Assembly: GCA_025457785.1 (NCBI GenBank)
Contig: JALOTS010000183.1
Location: 1 to 5,213 of the forward strand
From: Pontiellaceae bacterium
Lineage (GTDB): Bacteria; Verrucomicrobiota; Kiritimatiellia; Kiritimatiellales; Tichowtungiaceae
Direction: 5' to 3'
Length of the DNA stretch: 5,213 nucleotides
The position numbers and the translations under genes are program-made. Below are positions 1-5,213 of the stretch, piece after piece; the stretch's first letter is position 1; every line of letters starts with the position of its first letter. Under the pieces are notes generated by a model that saw only the letters and a list, made by a program, of their open reading frames with translations, did no database searches and was not told where the DNA came from.

Positions 1-1471
1 TGTCGCCGCAGTGGTCTTCGGTTCCGAGAATATCCAGAACGAGTTCCGCCCGTCCGGCTTCGTCGGTAAAAAGGCCAACGGAAATTCCGCCGACCGGTTT
101 TTTAATCGGAACACCGGCATCCATCAGAGCGAGCGTCCCCACACAGACGGAGGCCATAGAAGAGGAGCCGTTGGACCCCATGATTTCAGAGACAACCCGC
201 ACGGCGTAGGGATAATTGTCGGGCATGACCGGAACAAGGCTGCGTTCAGCCAGATTGCCGTGACCGATTTCACGCCGTCCCGTGGTGCCCAGCCGTCCGA
301 CTTCACCGACGCTGTAGGGCGGGAAGTTGTAATGCAGCATAAAATTCTTTTCATTTTCGCCGCCGGTCACTGCGTCAATCGCCTGAGCCTCTTTTTTCGG
401 CCCCAGAGTGACGATGGCCAGCGACTGCGTTTCGCCGCGATTGAATATCGCAGAACCGTGAACACGCGGCAGCACGCCGACCTGCGCACTCAGTTTGCGC
501 AGTTCGTTAAAGCCGCGTCCGCCGACACGCGTTTTGTGTTCGAGCACATTTTTGCGGACGGTTTCAATTTCAAGTTCATCAAAAAGGTGAAAATATTCGT
601 TGTCGGGCATTTCCGGGAATACGTCAAGCATCCTGGCCTTGAGCGATTCCTTGATGGCGCTGACTTTATCCTGACGGGCGAGCTTGTCGCTGATCGCCAT
701 CGCGGCGAGCAGTTCGGCCCCCGCGATTTCACGGGCTTTGGCCATTTTAACTTCGTCAGCCGGAACAATTTCAATTTTCTTTTCCGGCAGACCGAGCTGT
801 TTGCGCAGTTCGAACTGGGCTGTAATGATCGGCTGGATGGCTTCGTGCGCCAGTTTCATAGCGGCGACAAAATCCGCTTCGCTGATTTCATTCGCACTCC
901 CTTCGATCATAAGCGGCAGAGCGGCGGTTCCGGCATAAGTGAGGTCGAGATCGCTTTGAGCAAGCTCGGCGTGAGTCGGGCAAACAATAAATTTTCCATT
1001 AACCCGTGCGACGCGAACAGCGGCGATCGGACCCATAAAGGGCACATCCGAAATGACCAGCGCGGCGCTGGAGGCGTTGACGCTGAGAAAATCGGTGTCG
1101 ATCTGTCCGTCGCAACTAAGCAGCATGTTGTTGATCTGCACATCGTTGCAATAGCCTTTGGGGAAGAGCGGGCGGAGCGGGCGGTCGGTTACGCGGGCCG
1201 TCAGAATTTCTTTTTCGGACGGACGGGCTTCGCGTTTGAAAAATCCGCCGGGAAAACGGCCTGCGGCATAAAATTTTTCGCGATATTCAACCTGAAGCGG
1301 GAAAAAATCCACACCTTCACGGGGGGTTTTGGTTGCGGTGACGGCCGAAAAAACGGTGTTATCACCCAACTGGCAGGTCACGGCGCCGGCGGCCTGCTGC
1401 GCGAGCAGACCGGACTCGAAACACATCGGCTTTCCGCCGACTTCGAATTGTATTTTAACTGTATCTTTCAT
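1..1471 (-). CDS. pnp: Polynucleotide phosphorylase (PNPase), 3'-truncated by the window edge
   Basis: PNPase degrades RNA 3' to 5' by phosphorolysis, releasing nucleoside diphosphates; it acts in the cytoplasm as a trimer, often with RNase E-type degradosomes. I translated 490 codons from ATG at 1471-1469 with no stop. Residues about 10-140 are the first RNase PH domain (EYREKFYAAGRFPGGFFKRE at 62-81, then RPSEKEIL and DRPLRPLFP). About 240-310 is the helical linker. The second RNase PH domain begins near 325, with LPRVHGSAIFNRGETQ (334-349), FMLHYNFPPYSVGEVGR (377-393), RREIGHG (399-405) and phosphate-binding SNGSSSMA (433-440). The last six visible residues are EDHCGD, so Asp486 (E. coli D486 equivalent) is present. 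D492, K494, and the KH and S1 domains expected in a protein of about 700 residues, lie outside. Start choice: GAAGGA lies 5 bases upstream. Oddities: GGR replaces the usual DGR near 317-319, and FFKR replaces FFRR. It follows rpsO, as in most bacteria. Confidence 0.98.
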   Translation of the reverse strand, partial: MKDTVKIQFEVGGKPMCFESGLLAQQAAGAVTCQLGDNTVFSAVTATKTPREGVDFFPLQVEYREKFYAAGRFPGGFFKREARPSEKEILTARVTDRPLRPLFPKGYCNDVQINNMLLSCDGQIDTDFLSVNASSAALVISDVPFMGPIAAVRVARVNGKFIVCPTHAELAQSDLDLTYAGTAALPLMIEGSANEISEADFVAAMKLAHEAIQPIITAQFELRKQLGLPEKKIEIVPADEVKMAKAREIAGAELLAAMAISDKLARQDKVSAIKESLKARMLDVFPEMPDNEYFHLFDELEIETVRKNVLEHKTRVGGRGFNELRKLSAQVGVLPRVHGSAIFNRGETQSLAIVTLGPKKEAQAIDAVTGGENEKNFMLHYNFPPYSVGEVGRLGTTGRREIGHGNLAERSLVPVMPDNYPYAVRVVSEIMGSNGSSSMASVCVGTLALMDAGVPIKKPVGGISVGLFTDEAGRAELVLDILGTEDHCGD

Positions 1472-1647
1472 TTTTTTCCTTCTTGCATCCATACTTCCGG
1501 GAGCCGGCGAGACCGGATGCACAGATCTCTGGCGGCAGGGGCTTCAGTTACCGGCTGCTTGTGACCGGTTGTTCGGGAAGAACTTTTCCCCGGCCGACAC
1601 TGAACAACGGCTGACGATTGACGAATAACTGCCGCAACCTGCGGCTG
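1472..1647 (-). other. pnp leader with inverted repeats
   Basis: This is the non-coding stretch between the rpsO-side terminator and pnp. It contains a perfect 6-bp inverted repeat with a 3-base loop at 1631-1645 (GCCGCA and TGCGGC arms). A second, bulged hairpin lies at 1563-1595, where GGAA/TTCC and CCGG/CCGG arms pair. The CCGG tetramer recurs several times (near 1497, 1504, 1513, 1551 and 1565). Neither hairpin has a following U-run, so neither looks like a terminator. In E. coli the pnp leader forms an RNase III-cleaved stem that lets PNPase autoregulate its own mRNA. These structures could play a similar part, but that is inference from position. No convincing sigma70 promoter is seen; TTGCAG (1651-1646), 16 bases, TTATTC (1629-1624) is the best weak candidate for a pnp-specific promoter. 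Confidence 0.4.
1477..1482 (-). promoter_or_regulatory. Shine-Dalgarno site of pnp
   Basis: On the minus strand GAAGGA is followed by five A residues and then the ATG at 1471-1469. The spacing is suitable and supports this start codon for pnp. Confidence 0.85.
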
Positions 1648-1681
1648 CAAACAAAACAGCCCCGCGCTGAACGGGGCCGTT
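1648..1681 (-). terminator. Intrinsic terminator/attenuator between rpsO and pnp
   Basis: On the minus strand CGGCCCCG (1679-1672) and CGGGGCTG (1664-1657) pair over 8 bp with one G-U pair and a 7-base loop. An A-A/T-T extension makes it 10 bp, and TTTTGTTT follows. It starts 8 bases after the rpsO stop codon. As pnp follows in the same direction without an evident strong promoter, it is likely leaky: it would end most rpsO transcripts and let some continue into pnp, as known for E. coli rpsO-pnp. Confidence 0.88.
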
Positions 1682-1689
1682 CATCCGTT

Positions 1690-1953
1690 TTAGTGACGCA
1701 AACCAAGGCGCTGAATCAGCGCTTTGTAGCGCGGATTGTCTGTTCGCGACAAATAGGCGAGCAGTTTTTTACGCTTGTTCACCATCGTAATCAGCCCGCG
1801 GCGGGTGCTGTTATCTTTATTGTGGGTTTTGAGATGCTCGGTAAGAGCTTCCACATGCTTTGTCAGCAGTGCAACCTGCACTTCAACAGAACCGGTATCC
1901 CGGTCTGCGCGCTGATATTCTTTTCTGACTTCCGCTTTTACTGCCTGATCCAC
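1690..1953 (-). CDS. rpsO: Small ribosomal subunit protein uS15
   Basis: S15 is an early-binding 30S protein that contacts the central domain of 16S rRNA (helices 20-22 junction and h23) and nucleates platform assembly. The 87-residue product is close to the usual 88-89. Family hallmarks are DTGSVEVQVALLT (19-31), the RNA-binding turn with H40, H44 and D47, STRRGLITMVNKRKKLLAYL (49-68) and the terminal YKALIQRLGLRH. Thr50 stands where E. coli has Ser51, a conservative change at an rRNA-contacting position. The start is GTG (1953-1951), with AAGGAG six bases upstream; no ATG lies nearby in frame. It is transcribed from its own promoter at 2036-2008, with a leader of about 50 bases, is followed by an intrinsic terminator, and precedes pnp. 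In E. coli S15 represses its own translation; no comparable pseudoknot is evident here. Confidence 0.98.
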   Translation of the reverse strand: MDQAVKAEVRKEYQRADRDTGSVEVQVALLTKHVEALTEHLKTHNKDNSTRRGLITMVNKRKKLLAYLSRTDNPRYKALIQRLGLRH

Positions 1954-1959
1954 TTTCGG

Positions 1960-1965
1960 CTCCTT
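1960..1965 (-). promoter_or_regulatory. Shine-Dalgarno site deciding the GTG start of rpsO
   Basis: Minus-strand AAGGAG lies six bases before GTG at 1953-1951. This near-consensus site is the reason to accept the non-ATG start. A weak GTG start under a strong ribosome binding site may be a way of setting expression, but that is inference. Confidence 0.88.
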
Positions 1966-2007
1966 CTTAACTCTCTTTTTCTGATTTCATCTATAATCGA
2001 GCGCGGA

Positions 2008-2036
2008 AATATATAGAGCCGCCCGGCGCTTGTAAA
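2008..2036 (-). promoter_or_regulatory. Sigma70-type promoter for rpsO (and pnp)
   Basis: The minus strand shows TTTACA (2036-2031), a 17-bp spacer (2030-2014) and TATATT (2013-2008), each close to the TTGACA/TATAAT consensus. The spacer is GC-rich while the stretch just upstream is AT-rich (part of the preceding terminator T-run plus GGATATTGAAG), which could act as an UP-like element. Transcription would start near 2001, giving a leader of about 50 bases. Confidence 0.75.
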
Positions 2037-2050
2037 CTTCAATATCCAAC

Positions 2051-2094
2051 AAAAAAAGGGACGGAACCTTCAACGGAAGATTCCGGCATCCCTT
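2051..2094 (-). terminator. Strong intrinsic terminator of the large modular gene
   Basis: Five bases past the TAA stop, minus-strand AAGGGA (2094-2089) pairs with TCCCTT (2061-2056). Inside it CGGAA (2085-2081) pairs with TTCCG (2066-2062), and CTTC with GAAG (2079-2076 and 2071-2068) around a CGTT loop. Together they give a 15-bp stem with small bulges. Seven T residues (2057-2051) end it. It separates the large gene from the rpsO promoter about 15 bp downstream. Confidence 0.93.
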
Positions 2095-2099
2095 GAAAA

Positions 2100-5000
2100 T
2101 TATTGAACATGTATGATCTTCAGCCGGATATATGTCGTGAGATTAGTCGCGGGAATGCCGGTTACAACTTCCTCAAAGATTCCGCTGACCGGATTCGTTT
2201 GAAGTATGCTTACTCCCGCATTTGTCCAAACCCCGGAAACAAGGTTCGTAACCGTTTCCACAACGTAGATCAGATCGGGGTCCCCCTTGCGCTGCAGATG
2301 GTTATATTCAAAACCGGCCGCCGCTTTAGTAAAGGTCGGATCTGTTCCGGGATCCGCACTGCTGTTCGGATTTCCGTTCAGCGCATATTCGTAGAGGTTA
2401 TTCCGTCCGTCGTTGTCCTCATCCTCAATCGCCCCGCCCACTCCGTTGGTTGATGCCCAGACGGCATAGCCGCTGACAGGCGGAATATATGCCGCCACCG
2501 CAATCGTAAAGTTCTGGGTAACGGAAAAGCTTCCGTCGCTCGCCCGCAGGCTGACCGAATGAGACCCCGTATCGGTACCGTCCGGGGTGCCGCTCAGCAG
2601 GCCGCTGTCCGCATTAAACGAGAGCCACGAGGGAATGCTCAGCCCCGTGAAGACCATCGGACTGTTCTCCGCATCGGCGGCCAGCAGATTGTATCGATAC
2701 ATCGACCCCTCAACTGCATTGGTAATCGGCACGGACGTAATAACCGGAGCATTGTTCGAGGCATTGGCAGGTGCAAGAACCACGTTGTCAAAATAAACGG
2801 TTCCTGTCATGCCGACCGTGGGTTTCTTGTACGTACGCAATGTGACAGATGTCTCATTAGAACTGTTAAACGTCCCTGTAAATTGAGTCCAACCGCTTGG
2901 TTTAGTCTCGAAATCAATGTTAAACTGGCAGTTGCCGCCCAGTCCGTTGGTTGTACCGTCAAATTTATCATTGGTATCAAAGCGGATACCGCCTGCCGTC
3001 ATACTGTCGGCATTCACCCACACACTGAGCGTATAATCGGTACGGGTTTGTAATGTGACTGTCTGACTGTTGTTTCCTGGCGCAGTGATTAGCTTAAGCG
3101 CCGCGAGTCCGTCTTGTGAATCTTCTATGGAACGTGTGGTATTCGTGCCTATAGTCCACGAGGTCGGAGTTGTCGTACCCAGCTCAAACGATCCGTTTTG
3201 AACCGAATTATTCGGGATCGGCGTATCGAAAACGGCCACGTTAAACTGCTGCGTTACAGTGATCGATCCGTCGCTCACAGCCAGCGCAACCGGATGCAAC
3301 CCGATATGCGCGGAAGTGGGTGATCCGCTTAACACACATGTGGTTGTGTTAAAACTGAGCCACGCAGGCTTGGTGAGTACACTATAAGCAAGCAAGTCCC
3401 CGTCATAATCAACCGCCGAGCAGGTATAGCTGTAAGTCTTATTTTCAAGTACGCCCGTCGTCGGTAAGGAGGTGAATACCGGCGCATCATTTCCCACGGC
3501 CCCGACAATCAGGGTAAAACTCTGATACGACCCGAACATGCCGTCGCTGACCCGCAAGGCAACCGGATGTACCCCGATATCATCGGCCAAGGGTGTGCCG
3601 CTCAGCAGGCCGCTGCCGGCATCAATCGCAAGCCAGCCGGGTTTAATGACCGCGCTGAAGGTGAGCGGATCTTCGTCCTCATCGGATGCCTGAGCGGCAT
3701 AGGTATAAAGGGAGCCGGCTTCGGCATATGTTTCCGGCGTTGAGGTGAACGCGGGCGGATAGTTTTGAATGACAACCGTCGGATCACTTAATACTACATC
3801 ATCCACATAGACCGTTCCGTTAAAAGCGGCTTCAGTAAACACTCGCAACGTGACGGAGGTATTGGTGCCGCTGTTAAAGCTGCCCTGATAAAGCTGCCAA
3901 TCGTTATTCGGACTGTTCAACAGAAACTGCCCTTGTCCTGCACCGTCAAACTTATCCGAGGTATCAAACACGACAGGTCCCGTTCCTCCGGCAAGAAATT
4001 TAATTTTAGCCTTAATATTATACAACGTGTTGGTTTGTAAAGTGATCGTCTGACTCGCAGATCCGATCATCCCCGCGCCGGTTCCTTTAAGAGAAAAAAT
4101 GCCGTCGGCAACCTCTTGCGATGAACGGCTGAAGTTTGCCGGGGTCGTCCAAAGATCAGGCGTTGCCGCTCCTTCTTCAAACGAAGCGTTTCTGACCAGA
4201 TTGGACACCGGCCATCCTACCGCGATGGAAAGATTCGGCGTAAGGGCTCCGAACCAGCCGGGATGATCTCCGGATTCATCAATCATGCGCCATTGGAAAT
4301 TATACGTTCCGCTATTTGTCGGAGCTGTAATGTCAAAAGCAAAAGTACATTCCTGATTGGTTTCGACCGGATCCTGCGGGAGTTCGACCCGGCTAAATCC
4401 CCAAAACGTATTGTTCGAAGGATTTTGACTGCCCAGTTTCTGCCCGTTGGCGATTGTCCACGGGTCGAAGCCGTTGTTTTTCAAGGTCACAGAGACGGAC
4501 GCACGTTCTCCGGGAAGCAGAGAAGAAGGCGCACTCTGTGTCAGATACAAGGAACAGTTCGTTCCCGGCGGATCTACCGTGAACGTGCTCCAGTCAAGCG
4601 GCTGAACAACAGGACCGGTGATCGTTTTCATCATCGCATACAGCATATTGGTTGTTTCCCCCCGGGCAGGGATGAGACTGCTGCCGACGGGGCCGGTCTG
4701 CAACTTGCGGATTGTGCCGGAATTGTTGTCGCAATCGATGTACTGACAGGTAAACCGGGGCGGATTATCAAAAACATGGAATTCGCAGTATCCGTTTTCA
4801 TCTGTTTTATTCAGAACCTGTCCGGTATCGATATGCAAGGCGCCGTTGGGAATGCCCGATCCGTCAAAATCATTGATACGACGGAAGCGATGCGCACTGG
4901 CGCTCAGAACCAGATCCGAGTATTCCGCGATAAACTTAACCTTTTCTGCCGTTAATGGCGGGGGATACAAGTTTTTATACTGCTCTGACTTGGAGCGCCA

Positions 5001-5213
5001 CAGCCAGCGCTCGTCGTGGCCTTGGACAATGATTATATTATACGGACGCTCAGCAACAGATATGGTGGCAGCCAAATCCACCATCTTGTTGTACAGAAAA
5101 TCGGCAGACTTCTGCCAAAACACAGCCCGGTCGTTTTTATAGATGGAAATAAGGTGAACCTTAAAATTGCTGTAGGTTCGCTGCAAATAATAATCAATAT
5201 ACTGGTCATCGTA
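2100..5213 (-). CDS. Large modular, probably secreted protein (5'-truncated): MPE-like remnant, NBR1-type Ig, two CBM4/9-like, three He_PIG domains
   Basis: There are 1037 codons up to TAA at 2102-2100, with no stop to the window edge; the true start and any signal peptide lie outside. Residues count from 5213. Residues 1-185 resemble the C-terminal half of a calcineurin-like metallophosphoesterase: IIIVQGHDERW (60-70), DLVLSASAHRFRR (100-112) and a GALHIDTG strand. The usual GHxH reads SASAH, so one metal ligand seems lost. Residues 210-333 are an NBR1-type Ig-like domain (VTLKNNGFDPW, FWGFSRVELP, FQWRM, WFG). Residues 337-479 and 670-815 are CBM4/9-like jelly rolls, ending GTVYVDDVVL and GTVYFDNVVL. 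Residues 486-571, 576-662 and 821-907 are He_PIG/cadherin-like domains. The tail 908-1037 holds an EF-hand-like loop, DEDNDGRNNLYE (931-942). Such architecture suggests cell-surface or polysaccharide binding; the catalytic activity, if any, is unknown. It could instead be a glycan-active enzyme whose catalytic domain lies upstream. It has its own terminator and no visible link to rpsO-pnp. Confidence 0.9.
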   Translation of the reverse strand, partial: YDDQYIDYYLQRTYSNFKVHLISIYKNDRAVFWQKSADFLYNKMVDLAATISVAERPYNIIIVQGHDERWLWRSKSEQYKNLYPPPLTAEKVKFIAEYSDLVLSASAHRFRRINDFDGSGIPNGALHIDTGQVLNKTDENGYCEFHVFDNPPRFTCQYIDCDNNSGTIRKLQTGPVGSSLIPARGETTNMLYAMMKTITGPVVQPLDWSTFTVDPPGTNCSLYLTQSAPSSLLPGERASVSVTLKNNGFDPWTIANGQKLGSQNPSNNTFWGFSRVELPQDPVETNQECTFAFDITAPTNSGTYNFQWRMIDESGDHPGWFGALTPNLSIAVGWPVSNLVRNASFEEGAATPDLWTTPANFSRSSQEVADGIFSLKGTGAGMIGSASQTITLQTNTLYNIKAKIKFLAGGTGPVVFDTSDKFDGAGQGQFLLNSPNNDWQLYQGSFNSGTNTSVTLRVFTEAAFNGTVYVDDVVLSDPTVVIQNYPPAFTSTPETYAEAGSLYTYAAQASDEDEDPLTFSAVIKPGWLAIDAGSGLLSGTPLADDIGVHPVALRVSDGMFGSYQSFTLIVGAVGNDAPVFTSLPTTGVLENKTYSYTCSAVDYDGDLLAYSVLTKPAWLSFNTTTCVLSGSPTSAHIGLHPVALAVSDGSITVTQQFNVAVFDTPIPNNSVQNGSFELGTTTPTSWTIGTNTTRSIEDSQDGLAALKLITAPGNNSQTVTLQTRTDYTLSVWVNADSMTAGGIRFDTNDKFDGTTNGLGGNCQFNIDFETKPSGWTQFTGTFNSSNETSVTLRTYKKPTVGMTGTVYFDNVVLAPANASNNAPVITSVPITNAVEGSMYRYNLLAADAENSPMVFTGLSIPSWLSFNADSGLLSGTPDGTDTGSHSVSLRASDGSFSVTQNFTIAVAAYIPPVSGYAVWASTNGVGGAIEDEDNDGRNNLYEYALNGNPNSSADPGTDPTFTKAAAGFEYNHLQRKGDPDLIYVVETVTNLVSGVWTNAGVSILQTNPVSGIFEEVVTGIPATNLTTYIRLKIIHVQ
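2493..3758 (-). repeat. Three He_PIG/cadherin-like Ig repeats (3758-3501, 3488-3228, 2753-2493)
   Basis: Each begins PPAFTS / DAPVFTS / NAPVITS after a short linker, carries an acidic SDEDEDP / VDYDGDL / ADAENSP turn and a KPGWL / KPAWL / IPSWL strand. Each then has SGLLSGTP or its variant VLSGSP, and ends VSDG or ASDG followed by a hydrophobic strand. This is the pattern of the He_PIG putative Ig family, probably calcium-stabilised spacers. Repeats 1 and 2 are adjacent; repeat 3 is separated from them by the second CBM-like module. Repeat 2 has two cysteines (residues 598 and 626) that the others lack and could form a disulfide. Confidence 0.85.
2587..3615 (-). repeat. 21-bp exact direct repeat in two He_PIG modules (2587-2607 and 3595-3615)
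   Basis: The same 21 bases occur at both places in the same frame, over the SGLLSGTP codons of He_PIG repeats 3 and 1. Identity is broken by different flanking bases. It reflects shared ancestry of the modules and gives a possible site for recombination between them. Confidence 0.8.
2769..4205 (-). repeat. Duplicated CBM4/9-like module within the large gene (copies 4205-3777 and 3206-2769)
   Basis: The two copies share, in order, an N-terminal NASFEEG / NGSFELG strand, W near the first turn, SQTITLQTNT / SQTVTLQTRT, FDTSDKFDG / FDTNDKFDG, GSFNSGTNTSVTLR / GTFNSSNETSVTLR and the closing GTVYVDDVVL / GTVYFDNVVL. They are clearly paralogous but differ in loop length, the second having extra residues after KFDG. 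Family knowledge of CBM4/9-like folds suggests carbohydrate or surface binding; ligand residues cannot be read safely from the sequence alone. Confidence 0.85.

Noticed and set aside
11..1564. A 517-codon plus-strand reading frame opposite pnp
   Set aside because: The minus strand encodes an unmistakable PNPase over the same bases. The antisense product shows no recognisable domain, has Phe/Arg/Gly-skewed composition and lacks a ribosome binding site; it is a codon-bias shadow.
1468..1650. A 60-codon minus-strand frame whose TGA overlaps the pnp ATG (ATGA), suggesting translational coupling
   Set aside because: It would start at a TTG inside the terminator U-run with no ribosome binding site, runs through two hairpins and has no recognisable content. 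The ATGA overlap looks accidental.
1967..1990. A 7-residue upstream frame (MKSEKES) in the rpsO leader ending 13 bases before the GTG
   Set aside because: No Shine-Dalgarno precedes it, it starts only about 10 bases from the predicted transcript start, and it has no leader-peptide signature.
2008..2099. A possible separate small gene or RNA between the large gene and rpsO
   Set aside because: The stretch is fully explained by the intrinsic terminator and the rpsO promoter, with no room for a further gene.
2103..5142. Several plus-strand frames of 69-230 codons opposite the large gene (for example 2559-3053 and 4263-4955)
   Set aside because: All lie antisense to a continuous, domain-rich coding region and give arginine-rich translations without recognisable motifs.
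5184..5186. TTG as the start codon of the large gene
   Set aside because: The frame stays open through nine more codons to the window edge, no ribosome binding site precedes the TTG, and the phosphoesterase-like domain is already incomplete at this point. The true start is upstream.

Overview
The window carries three genes, all read from the minus strand. In transcription order they are the 3' part of a large modular extracellular-type protein gene (2100-5213, 5' end beyond the window), rpsO for ribosomal protein S15 (1690-1953, GTG start), and the 5' two thirds of pnp for polynucleotide phosphorylase (1-1471, 3' end beyond the window). No RNA gene, insertion sequence, CRISPR array or phage feature was seen.

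Organism: a bacterium. The rpsO-pnp order is the classic bacterial arrangement, and both genes have strong Shine-Dalgarno sites. The best taxonomic hint is the C-terminus of the large protein: a GYAVWA stretch, an acidic DEDNDG loop, NLYEYALNGNP, and an ETVTNLVSGVWTNAG-like ending before a terminal YIRLKI strand. From memory, this tail is common on secreted proteins of the PVC group, especially Kiritimatiellota (Pontiella-like marine polysaccharide degraders). That assignment is inference and was not tested by a search.

Layout in transcription order. 5213-2100: the large protein, with a probable metallophosphoesterase-like remnant, an NBR1-type Ig-like domain, two CBM4/9-like jelly rolls, three He_PIG/cadherin-like domains and the C-terminal tail. 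2094-2051: a strong intrinsic terminator closing that gene. 2036-2008: a good sigma70-type promoter (TTTACA, 17 bp, TATATT). 1953-1690: rpsO. 1681-1648: an intrinsic terminator or attenuator between rpsO and pnp. 1647-1472: a pnp leader with further inverted repeats. 1471-1: pnp.

How the parts work together: rpsO and pnp form a housekeeping unit for ribosome assembly and RNA turnover. The intercistronic hairpin probably sets how much transcription reaches pnp. The large gene is an unrelated neighbour, insulated by its own terminator. The housekeeping part is ordinary. The modular protein is the less familiar part, because of its degenerate metal-site motif, its paired modules with differing base composition and its uncharacterised tail. 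I see no convincing new multi-gene system here.
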